NCBI GenBank assembly: GCA_039654915.1
Contig: CM077597.1
Location: 81,222,001 to 81,286,000, forward strand
Source of the DNA: Aquilaria yunnanensis
Taxonomy: Eukaryota; Streptophyta; Magnoliopsida; Malvales; Thymelaeaceae
DNA length: 64,000 bases
Reading direction: 5' to 3'
Part shown: positions 12,000 to 23,930 of the stretch, piece by piece
Position numbering within the stretch: position 1 is the first letter of the stretch
Layout of the letters: every line of letters begins with the position of its first letter
The notes under the pieces: generated by a model
The model's database searches: none
Told to the model about the DNA's origin: nothing
Seen by the model: the letters and a program-made list of their open reading frames with translations, nothing else
Made by a program: the position numbers and the translations under genes

Positions 12000-12410
12000 A
12001 ATGAAATCAGTAAAGAGGCAAGGAGGTTGATGCGGTGTCGGGCAAAGAGATGTCGGCGGCGTACCGAGGAGAAAGCGACAAGCTACAAGCAAAACGGCAG
12101 CCGGTGTAGGCCAATGATGATTGAGAACGGCAGATGAGGGAGGATTGAGAGAGATCAAGTAAGGGAGAAATGCAACAAACCACAAACTGTGAGATGCCGG
12201 GGAAGGATGAATGGAGATTGATAGCTGGGGATGGGCGGAGGGAGATTGGTAGCTAGGAGAGGCTGAGAGGTGGTTGGAGAATGGATAGTTAGAGAATGGC
12301 AGAGAGGGAGGAGAGGGTGAGAGGCGTTAGAGGGATGAGAGCAGAGAGGGAGGAAAGAGAGCAGAGAGGGTTGAGAGGGTAATAGGCGGCAGGGGAGAGG
12401 AGTGGAATTT
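12000..12410 (-). other. GC-richer block inside the CACTA element, possible captured host fragment
   Basis: This block stands out from its AT-rich surroundings. Read on the minus strand it is pyrimidine-rich (CCTCTC and CTCCC runs), like a plant 5' leader, followed by a 69-codon open frame (11976-12185) that begins in this block and has no recognisable domain. It could be a captured gene leader or ordinary CACTA interior; I cannot tell which. Confidence 0.35.
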
Positions 12411-12455
12411 CACACACACACACAAAATATGGGCTTTTAATATAAGATATATAAC

Positions 12456-12496
<41 letters not shown>

Positions 12497-12794
12497 TGTT
12501 AGGGAGATTCAAACTCACTATATACATTAAAACCATAATTTTTAATTTCACTGTAAAAATATGTTCAGACACATTATAAATTGTATATTTATACATGTAT
12601 AATAACAATAATAATACGTGCGCACACACACACACACACACACACATATTTATCAATATGAATATATATAAAAATATAAATATACATATTATTGTTATTA
12701 TTATTTCTAATAAATTATATATAAGTATTATACATATGATTCATTATTTAATGTATGTATGTATCATATATTTAACACACACACACACACACAC

Positions 12795-12874
<80 letters not shown>
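12456..12874. repeat. Cluster of microsatellites
   Basis: (AAT)n at about 12456-12495, (CA)n at 12622-12646, (CA)n at about 12776-12796 and a long (AT)n at 12798-12874, inside the CACTA element. A further (AC)n lies at 12411-12424. Open frames across these tracts (poly-Tyr/Ile, poly-Leu) are artefacts of the repeats. Confidence 0.9.
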
Positions 12875-12877
<3 letters not shown>

Positions 12878-13620
12878 GCATATATTTTTATATATGTGTA
12901 TGATAATATATATTATAAATTATTATTATTGTTTGTAAAAAATATTTTAAAAATACTACTTTAATTTATAAAATTTATAATTTTATATATGATTATTATT
13001 ATTATTATTATACATTATAATATATATATGATATATTTTAAATATATATTATTATATTTTTAATAATAATAATAATAATTATTATTATTATATTTATAAT
13101 TATAATAGTAATATATACAGGAGATTCAATCTTACTATGTAAGTTAAAATCATAATTTTTAATGTATTAGGGATATATAAAAGCTTTTATATAATGACAA
13201 TAATAATATAAATAATAATAGTTATTATGATATGTTATATATGATACTTATATAAATATATATATGATATATTTGATAAAAAATATTATGATATATCACT
13301 ACTATCAACAGTTTAATGCATTGGTAATTACCAACAGTCTGGTTGCTGGTAATTTGCCTGTTGAAAAATAGATAATTTACCAACGCGTTTGACATTTTGT
13401 AAATTTTATTTTATTTTTACCAACGGTTTAACGTGTTGGTAATTACCGACGATTTGGTCGTTGATAATTTGTCTAATGAAATATAGGTAATTTACCAACA
13501 TGTTGGACCATTGATAAATTACCAATGCATTTGACCATTGGTAAATTTAATTTTTTTTTACCAACTGTCTAGCTATTGATAATTTATCTGTTAGAAAAAC
13601 TAATTTTTTTGGTAGTGGCA

Positions 13621-15054
13621 CAACATATACATTGGTTTTTTATTTTTAGAACTCAAACCACACCATAATCCGCATAAACCCGCATAGCCACCGGGTTGAT
13701 TTAGTTCGGTTCATACGGATTTGTAGGTTAAACGGGTTGGATGAACAATCCTAGAGGAATAGATAGAGGAGGTGGGTGAGCCAACAGCGACGGAGTGCGA
13801 CCACAGTTTCTCCCCGAGATTCCGTTAATTTAACTATAAATTTGACTGAAGGATCAAGATTGAGACAAAAAATAGAGAGGTTGGGGACTTTAAGAAAACA
13901 AATAAAGGTTAGGGACTTTTCAAGATAAAGGGAAAATGTTAGAGAACACAAATAAATTTTATCCGAAATCATCATCACTTGCCTGGCGGTTGACTGTGTG
14001 GTTCTTCCAATTATGGTACTATTGAAATTGCTTTGAATTGAGGTAAGAGGAATATTTACTTATTTATCTCAAGTTTTTCTAGTTTTCATATTATCAAAAA
14101 TAATTTTAGGGCTTCGCTTGTAATTTAAATGTACTTCATTTTATAAATATACATATATCTCACTTCTTTTATATATTTTAATCTTGTAAGAAATTTTTGC
14201 TTATTTTAATTTTTTAATATATATTTATATATACAATTTTTTCAGAAAGTATTTCAAATCCTATTTTATGGCAGTATTGTCACAGCTGAAAATTCAGTGC
14301 ATAACTGACAAAATTAGGCGAAGTATAATAATTATCACAATTATGTTACATTTTGCATGTCATCATAGAAATGTCACAAGTTGTGCGACGATTTCTTTCG
14401 TCACATATTGGCATTGATTCTATGATGATTTTTGCGACATGTTATTTTGCTACAACATATTTGTGCGACGATATTTTACGTTGCAAAAAAAAAAAAAAGA
14501 AGTTTTTTCCTACATTTCTGCTACATTTATGGTCCTGCCATATGCCTTTTTTTTTTTGCTGACATATCATACCAATAGAAGAGAATATCTTCATGCCTTC
14601 ATATTACAATATGCAATAATAATAACTATTGTTATTATTGTTGTTGTTGTCATCTTGTTATTTTTTTTGTTTTATTTTAGCTAAATTTTCTGTATTACAA
14701 ATCTAACTTTAATGCTTTATGTATACATATCTATAATATAAAGCAACTAAAATGACACTAGCTAGCGATTCAATAATAACTCTGTGATGACTAAAATGAA
14801 ACTTCAACTCAATTGTAGCGTGGACTTAATTGCAAAATTAGCAACTAGAACATCCTTCACTTTTTCAGTTACATTTTCCAGTTGTTTTACTGTGGCTTGA
14901 GTTTTGCAACCTATAAAATTGCCACTGTTTCAAGCTACCGCTTTTGTAGTTGCTTTTTTTAGGTTTTCAAATGATGGATTGCCAACAAAATTGTTTGTAG
15001 CATATATATGCATCGACCAAAATTATATCCAATAAGTAATTTTGGGAAATATTG
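13621..15054. other. Intergenic, no gene recognised
   Basis: 13640-13755 (ACGGATTTG, AACGGGTTGGATGAACAATC) looks like the right end of an hAT-type element into which the CACTA element inserted; its left partner would be around 11110-11210 but is unclear. 14280-14500 repeats phrases such as TGTGCGACGAT, suggesting subterminal repeats of another DNA transposon. No coding region supported. Confidence 0.35.
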
Positions 15055-17830
15055 CTTTTGATTATGAGGTCTAGAGATATGGTGTTCAACTGTTTGCTGT
15101 TTTATTTGTCATCTCGTTTTTTGTTCTAGAAATAATAGCCCAGAATACAACGACCCAGAATAATATTCCAGCACTTATGGCATTTGGAGATTCAATTCTA
15201 GATACTAGGAACAACAACAACCACCTCTTAGCATCCACAACCAAAGCCAACTTCCCACCTTATGGGCAGGATTTCCCTGGAAAGATACCTACTGGAAGGT
15301 TTGGAAGTAGAAAAGTTTTTCTCCAACTTGATGGGCAATGAACCGTCTCTCTGAAGGCAAATATAATGAATAAACCACAAACATTTTGGACCTAGCCTGA
15401 ATCGGCTACTTATGTTTTTTTTTTTTAATTTGAATAAACCATTGATATTATTCAAAATAACTAAATAAACCATTAATGTTATTCAAATAGGCCAATTTAC
15501 CCACTCGGCTCTTGAAACATTACAAAACTCCATCATTAACTTTTTAAAATTAACAAAATAGCTCCACTTGATTTAAAACAATTCAAATAAACTACCTTCA
15601 CCATTTATAAAATTCCACAACCACCTTCCACAATTACATTTTTCAGGTATAGTCTATTTGTAGCCACTTCTAGCTCCTTCAAAGTGTACTATCTTTGTTG
15701 TCTAAGATGGGATGCCTTAAGCCCCGCACTGCTACTCCCGAATGATGTCTCGCTTATATTAGTGCTTAATGCAATATTATGGTGCAATATGAGGCAGAGT
15801 AAAAGGAAAAATATCGTAGTCACTATCAGTAAGTTCAGGAGGATCTCAATTATTACCCACAAACAGAGTCCGAAGATCGATATTAGCTTTAAGAAGGTGA
15901 TTCAAATGTAAGATTAATAAACTTCAGAGGCACTATGAGTAGAAGTATAAAATCTAGGGATTAAATATAGTATTTTATGCTAAGATTCCCTTAGACTTAA
16001 CGGAAAAAGTTACAAGACTGGCCTATCTAAGCTGACTAAAAAACGCCAGTGGTTTACTTGGTCCAAAAAAAATATTAGTGGGTAAACCAGGCCAGCATAA
16101 AAATATTAGTGGTTTATTTGTTATTCTTGCCTTTCTTTGAACTTGTCTAATGGAGTATTTTATGTACCCAGAAATGAATATGGTTGGCTATCTTTGGGAT
16201 GATAGGGAGTATTTCATGAAATAGAAGCTTTTGTCTAGTTAAAGTTTTTCTTATATGTAAAATTAAGCGGAGAGTTTAGGGATAAAGGACATGATGCCAG
16301 CATTTGCTAACCCAGATTTGTGAAATGAATCGCTCTCTACCGGCGTATGCTTTGCTTCTGTTGAATCTGGATTGGATGAAATGATAGCCAAAATCTAGGT
16401 CTCTCTAATTAACTCCCTTAATTTCACAACTCCGTTTGATATTAGTGTTAATGATTGGCATTAGAGTCCAAGAAAACTTATTTAAAAGTAATTTTTATCT
16501 TTAATGGTTAATTAAGAGCCACTTGGCATTAACATCGGTGAGTTTTAAGAAAGTTATATCCAATAGTAGCTTTTAACTTTTATCTTAAGGTAAAAACTTC
16601 AGCGGTTTCATCACCACCATTAATAAATTATATAAAAACTTTGATGCTAATCGCAAAAAATTCCTCTGAAATGGGGGCTTGGTAGCTACTTAATTAAAAC
16701 TTTCTAAAGCATAGTAAGTTGTTTCAGAATGTTATAACACAAAGCGACCAGTTGAAGCACTTCAAAGAATACTTAGGGATGCTATGAGGAGCAGTGGGAG
16801 AAGAGGAGGCCAGTAGAATAATATCAACAGCCTTGTTCCTTATCTCAACAGGGGACAATGATGTTGTCATTAACTACTATATCAACCCTATGAAGGCTCC
16901 TGAATATGACATTGATACTTATACTTCCCTCACCGTCTCCAGACTTCCATTTTTCATAAAGTTATGCCCCACTTAATTGAAAATTCTTAACTACCTATTT
17001 ATATCTTCTATCTCCCCTCATGTTTTCCTTTATTATTGTTATTATCATCATCAGTTGAGTAGCTCAAATTGAGTTAGAAAATTATGCATGCACTATATGG
17101 ATAATATGAGTAAGATGAACATGCATCATAAAATGTAAAAATTATTATACATTTCTTTCCACGTGGGTCTTAGAGACAAATATTCAAATTGATATCGTAT
17201 ATTACTGGTTAACTCCTATCTCCTCTCCCAATTGAATTTTATGGGAATGATGCCCAAACTACTTAATTTTGCCATATGTTTGAAGAGAAAAGACACTGAA
17301 AAAAAATCAAGGTCTAAGTGGGAAATGTATCTATAAAAGCACAAGGGCCAATATATGAATTTTGAAAATTAGAAAATTGTTAATACCCATTTCTTGTTTG
17401 TTGTAATAGATGTCATTAAAATTTCAAAATCTTTATTAAAAAATTTAAAGAGGGACCTAATTACTAAATTATGTATATATTATTAACAATTTTCTAAAAA
17501 AAAGCGCATATTATATGTGGATCTGCCTTTGATGAATCATGATAAACTTTTTTTTAATTGATTTTCATAAGGATTTATATGGATTGGGGGGCCTGAAATT
17601 TGCTTTCCTATGCACACTGCCTCTGGGATGCCTACTGGCAACACAAAGCGTTGTGGGAGGACCTCTTCGACATTGCTCTGTACGTATCAACAGGGCTGCT
17701 CAAATGTTCAATTCCATGCTGGAAGTTGAAGTGTCCAATCTCCAAAAAAAACTTGACTGGAGCTAAGTTGGTCTTCATTGATGTCTACAATACTCTCATT
17801 AATCTCATCAAAAACCCTAGAGAATAAGGT
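15055..17830 (+). pseudogene. GDSL esterase/lipase (EXL-like) pseudogene
   Basis: Four exon remnants lie in the right order. Exon 1 (about 15080-15320) has a hydrophobic leader remnant, ALMAFGDSILDT (block I with the catalytic Ser) and FPPYGQDFPGKIPTGRFG. Exon 2 (about 16265-16410) reads GIKDMMPAFANPDL, a stop, then STGVCFAS and ESGLDEMIAKI, a stop. Exon 3 (about 16745-16965) has GEEEASRIISTALFLISTGD then ND (block III GxND), YDIDTYTS and FIK. Exon 4 (about 17572-17827) has DLYGLGGLKFAF, LPLGC, GGPLRHCSVRINRAAQMFNS, then a frameshift to KLVFIDVYNTLINLIKNPRE and a stop. The start codon is out of frame and block V (Asp-His) is missing, so it is not functional. Intact relatives are secreted hydrolases of about 350 residues. 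Confidence 0.88.
15354..16133. mobile_element. TIR element inside the GDSL pseudogene
   Basis: The left end AAGGCAAATATAATGAATAA and the right end (minus strand) AAGGCAAGAATAACAAATAA are inverted for about 40 bp, both continuing into AACCAC and a 'TGG(A/C)CC' phrase. The 780-bp interior is noncoding. It separates exon 1 from exon 2 of the lipase remnant. Flanks share only TCTCTG/TCTTTG, so superfamily (Mutator-like or hAT) is unresolved. Confidence 0.5.
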
Positions 17831-17889
17831 ACATATGTATCCAATAATGTAAGACTTCTACTCTAGGTATTTTTGTTATAGAGGCTAAT

Positions 17890-18245
17890 TTTTTTACTTC
17901 CTCATCATCTTGGGTATTGGATACTGGATGTGGATCTTGCATTTGTGCAAATGTGTGAAATCTAAATAAGAGTAGAAGATTGGCCCAAGGTGAAATAGAC
18001 ATACATGTTAGCAATGGAGCAAGAGTTCCTACCTTAGCCATAAGGACTTATGTTCTCACTTTGCCTAGTGAATTGGTTTCAGAATTATACAACTGCTACT
18101 TTTTGCCTACTATTAGTAGAAATTTGATTTATGTTTCTTGCTTGGACAAAAAAGGTTTTTCATTTATAATAAAGGACAAATGTTGTTCTATTTATTTGAA
18201 TGAAATCATTTATGGTAGTGCTCGACTTAGTAATGGTTTAATTAT
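17890..18245 (+). pseudogene. Ty1/copia pol fragment (protease and pre-integrase region)
   Basis: From 17911 the frame reads WVLDTGCGSCICANV, a stop, then NLNKSRRLAQGEIDIHVSNG, VPTLAIRTYVLTLPS, NCYFLPTISRNLIYVSCLDK, GFSFIIKDKCCSIYLNEI. This is the copia aspartic protease (the DTG active site is present) with the following conserved block. It abuts the end of the GDSL remnant and has no LTR or other domain nearby, so it is an isolated scrap. Confidence 0.8.
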
Positions 18246-19555
18246 AAAATTAATGTTATGTTTGATTAGACATATGTGCATTATATCCATACATATTGTC
18301 ACCTTACACCGCACTGTCGGTAAAACGGCAAAGTTTTGGGGATACCGAATTCGGGGTTTTAGATTTTAGTCCCCTCTCCCATCTTCTTCTTGAATCCCAC
18401 AAATGTCTTCAGTGCTATTTGGTTGTCATTTGATATTCTAAATGCTTGCCAAACATCTCTTCATTATAATATTGATACTTCCTTATACTCTATTACCTTG
18501 TATAGCTGATTCTAATCATCAAATTACTGTCAATTTAGAATTTTGGTTGAGTTTTGGATAGAATATGATAGATCTAGCAAAGAGATGGGCCATAGGCCTT
18601 CAATAACTTAATCAAACCATTGAACAGAGATTCTAATTAGGAAATCACTATCAATTCAGTGTTTTGGATTGAGTATGTCAAATCTAGTAAAGAAGTAAAC
18701 CATAGGCCTTCAATAATTTAATGCAGCCATTGACCAAGGATATGCCAAAGAGCTTCTCCAATTTGTCAATAGCTAAGTAGAAAAATATAGGACTTCGCAA
18801 ACCCTTATCACTCCTAGTTTCTAGCTAAGAAAGGATTATGGCACCGCTACCACCAAGAGCGTTGGAATTTAGTTCATGTGTTCACCTTTCAAAAAGCAAA
18901 AAAAGAGAAGAGTTATTGGGTTCCTTAGCAAACAATTGAGCTTGATTAAAAACAATAAAACAGATTAAATTTCTCTTGCAAATCACGTTATTTCATCAAT
19001 AAAAGCATCTTTAGTTGTTCGATAGAGTGACAAAAGGAGACAACGAAAAAGGGTGAAGTTGATGGTTTAACTCTCATCTCATCCATTTTTTTCACTTATA
19101 AAATACTTCTTAATTATTAAAAAAAATAAACAAAAATAAAAAAAAGCACGTGGCTTTGTCTCTTTGACTCGATCTTGGTCTACTTCCACACGTCTAAATT
19201 GAGTTCACAACAAAACCGACTCAACCGCCTTAGCAATTAATAGCGTCAAAGTAATGTGTCAAAAATCTTCAAGTTTTTGTTAGTCCAGCAGCAACCTCTT
19301 TCGTCTCCCGATAAAGCCAAACACTGCGTCTTTATACATGGCCCAGACACTTACAATATTTCTATTGAAATTAATACTACAAAAATGGTAAACGCGACAC
19401 CTAAAATAGACAAACATGGTGACGGATCACAGGCATTGGAAAATATTTAGAATCAGATATACAAATATAAGATTTGAATTTGGGTAGAAATTTATATAGT
19501 ATTAGGGATGGGAAATACATATTTTTTTTAGGCTTAAAGGCAACTGAACCAGTAT
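18246..19555. other. Intergenic, no gene recognised
   Basis: Holds an internal weak duplication (CCATAGGCCTTCAATAA at 18590 and 18699) and a short open frame of 64 codons at 19256-19450 with no recognisable domain. 19100-19145 is A-rich. Nothing else supported. Confidence 0.3.
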
Positions 19556-19881
19556 CTAGCAATATTATTTATAATTAAAGAAAGGAAAAGGGCGAAAGGT
19601 TTTGAACCTTAGCCATTGCCATGGCGAGTGTCATCAATGTCACTTGAGCTACATGCAAGGAAATAGGCAGTGAAAAATTAGTTCCATTTTTACTTCTATA
19701 TTTTTTTAGGGGTCTAGAAGTAATATCATATTGATAATCACATTTTTATAAGTTTTCCTTAATCAACCTAAAAAATTATAATAAAAATCTAGAGTTTCAT
19801 GTGCTTAAGAAGAAATAGCAAGGATCAATGGTAAATTTGTCAACAAAAAAAGTTCTATGATAAAATTTTTCTCCTCCATAC

Positions 19882-20411
19882 TAGGGGAGGGAACGAGCCG
19901 AGCCGTTTATCAAACGGTTCAAGCTCGAGCTCGGTTTTTTTGTTATCAAGCCGAGCCTAACGAGCCTCGAGTTGAGTTTCGAGCCATAAAATAAGTTCGA
20001 ATCCTTAATGAGTCGAGCTTCGAACCGGGTAGTGTTCGGCTCGAATCCTTATCGAGCCTAACGAGTCTAGTAAGAAAATTAATATAATACTCTTTCTATC
20101 TCAAATTCTTTGCATCATTCACTTTTTAACAATTAATCTATGATATTTTATTTTCAACATTTTAGTATGTAAATGAAAAACCTTTATATATGAATGATAA
20201 ATCAAGACCTATATGTTCCTCAAAATGAGTTTGATTTGAGCTTCGAGTCTATTGAGCTACTGAGTCGAGCTCGAACTTTTTTTAGCCGAGCTTCGAGCCT
20301 CATTTTTCAAGCTCGTTGAGCTTGAGCCAAGCCTTAGCCGAGCCAATTCTTAACGAGCCGAGCTTCGAGCCTAGGGGTGTTCAGGCTCAGCTCGGCTCGT
20401 TTCCACCCTTA
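19882..20411. mobile_element. hAT-type MITE, 530 bp, with 8-bp target duplication
   Basis: The left end TAGGGGAGGGAACGAGCCGA and the right end (minus strand) TAAGGGTGGAAACGAGCCGA are inverted repeats. Subterminal GAGCCGAGCTTCGAGCC motifs occur on both sides. The exact 8-bp duplication CTCCATAC flanks it (19874-19881 and 20412-20419). Copy A has the empty site (CTCCACCATACACTT near 298-311), showing that insertion followed the large duplication. A Stowaway fragment is nested at 20090. Confidence 0.92.
20090..20235. mobile_element. Truncated Stowaway-type MITE nested in the hAT MITE
   Basis: Starts CTCTTTCTATCTCAAATTC after a TA and follows the same interior as 7530-7764 (AATTAATCT, TTTTCAACATTTTAGTAT, TGATAAATCAAGAC) but loses similarity at about 20225, before the right terminus. 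Confidence 0.7.
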
Positions 20412-20594
20412 CTCCATACACTTACTTTTGTGGTTATTTATCCTTTTTGTGCAACTAAAATTGACAAACATGGTGAGTGGAAAATTCCGTCTTTACTTCC
20501 CTCTCTGTTTGTTTTTTTGTTCTAAAAGTAATATCATTTGAAATCTTAGAACTTTATTTATTTAATCACTTGTTTATAACATTTTCCTTGCTCG

Positions 20595-20815
20595 GGTTGC
20601 CTCCTTGGATTTCTCTAGATTGCATATTACAACCTGGTTCATTTGGAGGTTGAAACAGTAATCCGGGATATTCAGGCCTTAATCCAACAATTCCAATGTG
20701 TGTCTATTTTGGTGGTTCATTGTACTGCAGTGGATTGTGCTCATCGATTGGCCACTTTGACCTTAAGATTCTTAGTTCCCCTCTAGGTTACTTCTCCCTT
20801 GATCTTTCTTGCTTA
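20595..20815 (+). mobile_element. LINE RNase H end fragment (copy B)
   Basis: Matches 1325-1550 closely (GGTTGCCTCCTTGGAT, CCTTAATCCAACAATTCCAA, GATTGGCCACTTTGACCTTA). The zinc domain and most of the RNase H domain of copy A are deleted here, and the poly(A) tail is replaced by a Stowaway MITE that begins at 20819. Confidence 0.7.
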
Positions 20816-20818
20816 ATA

Positions 20819-21049
20819 CTTCAATTGTCCTAAAAGTTTTGCTCAATTTGTTTTTGGTAATTAATCTAGGATTTTTTATTTTCAACATTTTAATATATAA
20901 ATAAAAAATATTTGTATATGAATGATAGTTCAAGATATGTAGTTTCTAAATATACATTTTTTAATTTTTTAACAAACAATAATATGAATAAAATTAAGTC
21001 AAAATACAACAAAAAGTCAAATGTATCAAAACTTCTGGGATGGAGGGAG
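20819..21049. mobile_element. Stowaway-type MITE, 231 bp
   Basis: Left end CTTCAATTGTCCTAAAAG, right end CTTCTGGGATGGAGGGAG, with TA on both sides (20817-20818 and 21050-21051). The interior is homologous throughout to 7530-7764. It is absent from copy A at the corresponding place. Confidence 0.82.
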
Positions 21050-21054
21050 TAATA

Positions 21055-23098
21055 TGGAAAGGGTCGTGAGTTGAAGTAATAATAGAGAACTGCAATCCAT
21101 AAATGGAAAACATATAGTCACTAAGAATGTAAACTAAAACTCTATTAAAACCTACGAAGTATTATAAATAGGAAACCAAGCCTGTCATCTACCATACATT
21201 CATCACACAACCTAGAATCATCAATCTCTTCATAACTTTCAATCAAGCTATTTGCACAAAGAGTTATAAGGATGCGATACAAGCATAAACCACAACGACG
21301 ACTGTATAATTGTTGATTAACAAATTCAGTGAACACAATACACTTTTGGTTAGGTCATCTTTCAACAATTGTTACAATTATGCAATCAGCTTCTTTTTGA
21401 AGGTTTTGAATAAGTTTGCCCCAACCTGTGCCATCTTTTTCTTTAAGTTTAGGATGTATTGGATGCTTTGTTTTATATAGAAAAGGCCACAAATACTGCC
21501 AAGAGTACACTACTAAAATAAAGTCAAGGTGACCTCCAAGGAAACCTGATATCTTTTTTTTATTACCTAAAAGATGACTTGATCACACTTTTGGCACCTT
21601 CAAGCTATCTTGTTCACATTTTTAGGTTACCTAAAAGGTGATTTGGGGTATTAGGTGCTTAATTTATTGGTCAAAATAGTTGACTTTTGTTAACATTGAC
21701 CTTTAATTTTTATCAACTCGGGTCATGTTTTTCATTATTTATTGCTTTGTTCCTTCTTTGTGTAGGTTAGAGAATGTCGTAGAAGTGCCGAAACAAAATA
21801 GGAGTAAATGAAACACAAATAGTCTAAAAAAATTCAAACCTGAAATTCGTATGTTAAGGATGCATCCCCAATGTTTGAAAATGCGTTGCGACAAGTGTGA
21901 ACCCTCTGAAGAGCTGAAGAATAGTTTGCGAAGTGTTGCACGTCACCATCCCCTCGATGCGTTGGTGATGCATCGGCACTCCTTCACCTGTTCTGGCTAT
22001 GCGATATCAATTTGCACGGGAAGATGTGGTCCCCCCACACATTTTTGAACCCTAGTTCCTCATTGGCTAAGGGATTTTATCCAAAAGGGTTGGTGGGTGA
22101 AAAAGACTCCTTAAAGACTTAGAAAAATTTGGATCCCAAGCATAGAACATAGACATTCTTCTTCTTTTAAGCTAGACTTAGGATTTACCATCCATCATCA
22201 TCTCTTGCACAAGTTCATCTTCTTATGGAACACTAGTGGATATTATTTAGAGAGGACTTAGAGCACTTGAAAACTTGTGTGAGCTTTGAGAAAACAACTA
22301 TAGGCTTTTGGGTTTTTTCTTTCCTTCCTTCTCCTTGTATTAGAGATGAATGCTCATTTTTGTATTTTCATGGTTATGTTTAATTTAGTTATGAAGTACA
22401 CTTGGATTGGTTATGTTTGTTGAATTTATGGTTATATAACTTTGTGTTTTCTTCTAATTGCTTATTGTTGTGTTAGTTAATTAATAGTCATAATTGCTTG
22501 CACTATGGATTGCTTTTAAACTTTTGGAAAAGGTTAAAAGTGATTGGACCTAGGAGAAAGGTTTAATGATAATAGGCTTTTTGGGAGACTAGTCTAAGTC
22601 ATTAGGTGAAGGTAAATTGAGCACTAATGCCTCTTTCTAATTTTGTAATTGGATGAGAATTCTTACCAAGTTTAGACTAAAGAGGGATAATAACCCTTTT
22701 TCTTAAAAGAGTAAGGGTTCAACTAAATAACTTCACTAATAAGCAATGAAAACCAAGTCACTAGCTAAGATTCACTAATTAATCAAGATAAGTAGTGAAC
22801 TCATAAGAAATGTGCATTCATAATTTGATAAAAACCTTAATTTGCACTGCATTGGCAATATCCTAGAGTAGTAGCATTTCATCTAGTTTAACTTAGGATA
22901 ATTTAGTAACTTGTTTAATTTCTTATTCACTCTTGATTGTTTAGCTAAAGTTATCTTAGAGCAATGGTACTTGAAAAGCAATTCAATCAATCATTGTGGG
23001 AATGATACTTTTTCCTACCCTACTTCAACAGCCACCATGCACTTGCAGTTAGGGTTTTAAAACCCACAACAAGTTTTTTGGGTCGTTGCTGGGAATTG
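21055..23098 (+). mobile_element. Ty3/gypsy LTR region with degenerate Asp-type primer binding site
   Basis: This long noncoding segment ends in CCCACAACAAGTTTTTTGGG followed by TCGTTGCTGGGAATTG (23064-23098). Known Athila/Tat elements have TTTGGCGCCGTTGCCGGGG at this place, complementary to tRNA-Asp; here it is decayed. The gag remnant follows about 400 bp downstream, as expected. The left LTR boundary is not certain; the part up to about 22440 is shared with copy A, the rest is found only here. Confidence 0.6.
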
Positions 23099-23457
23099 AT
23101 TATATTGAATTGAACAATATCATTGTTCGGAGATTAACTCTAAACTAAACTTTTACTTCTTTACTTATTTGTTCCTTTGTGCTTGAGTATTTCTTTGGTA
23201 GGTGCCATTGATGTATGACCTGTTCCCAAAGCATTAATTTGTCTTCATTGATAACGAAGATAAAAAGATATCTTAAAGAGTTTTGTGCAACATCATACTT
23301 GGGTGAATCTATCTCTATTTCTACATCCATAGAGGATGGGGGAGATAATCTTAATGGTAATAGAGGTAATAATGGGTACAATGGTGGTATGGATCATCAA
23401 GATGGAGTCTGTCCAAGTAATCTATAAAGGCCTAGTAAAGAGTACATTTGACCTTCG

Positions 23458-23930
23458 GTGACGGAGAATTATTCGGGCATTTGTGAGGGCATCGGTGCAA
23501 GCCAAAACTTTGAGGTGAAGCCAGCATTTATTTCTTTCATCCAAAAAAATAAATTTGGAGGGTCAGCTTCGAAGGATCCCAACATGCATATAGTGGACTT
23601 CTTGGAGGTGTATGACACTTTTAAAGCCAATGGAGTTTCCACATATGCTATTAGAATTTAGTTGTTTCCTTTTTTACTTCGGGACAAGGCCAAAAGGTTG
23701 TAACAATCACTTTAACTGGGAAGTATCACTATATGGAATGAAATGACCAAAAAATTCTTGAGCAAATTTTTCTTTCTATCCAAGGCCATTCACTTAAAAG
23801 CTTTAATTGTAACATCCAAGCAACATGAGATGGAGTCAATTTCAGAGGCATGGGACAAGTTCAAGGAATTTCTTAAGAAATTTCCACAACATAGTTTCTT
23901 TAATTGACAATAAATCCAACTTTTCTACGA
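23458..23930 (+). pseudogene. Ty3/gypsy (Athila-like) gag remnant
   Basis: One frame reads NFEVKPAFISFIQKNKFGGS, DPNMHIVDFLEVYDTFKANG, then a stop, LFPFLLRDKAKRL, two stops, GSITIWNEMTKKFLSKFF, a segment ending ISEAWDKFKEFLKKFPQHS, then further stops. This is the retrotransposon gag domain of the Athila/Tat group, which packs element RNA in intact relatives. At least five in-frame stops make it dead. No protease, RT or integrase follows; from about 24560 the sequence returns to the block shared with copy A. Confidence 0.82.

Larger units (their letters stand above)
11214..13617. mobile_element. Non-autonomous CACTA (En/Spm-type) transposon, 2.4 kb
   Basis: The right end, read on the minus strand, is CACTACCAAAAAAATTAG. 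The left end CAATACTAAACAATAG is a decayed version of the same terminus. Both are flanked by the 3-bp duplication GCA (11211-11213 and 13618-13620). Both subterminal regions (11225-11460 and 13310-13590) carry many copies of TTACCAACGG and relatives in both orientations, a hallmark of dicot CACTA elements. No transposase is seen. The interior holds a GC-richer block at 12000-12410, microsatellites at 12456-12874, and long AT-rich sequence. Confidence 0.8.

Noticed and set aside
12595..12903. Open frames across the microsatellites
   Set aside because: They are translations of (CA)n, (AT)n and (AAT)n tracts.
19256..19450. 64-codon open frame as a possible small gene
   Set aside because: No recognisable domain, no neighbouring exon signals, and such lengths are expected by chance.
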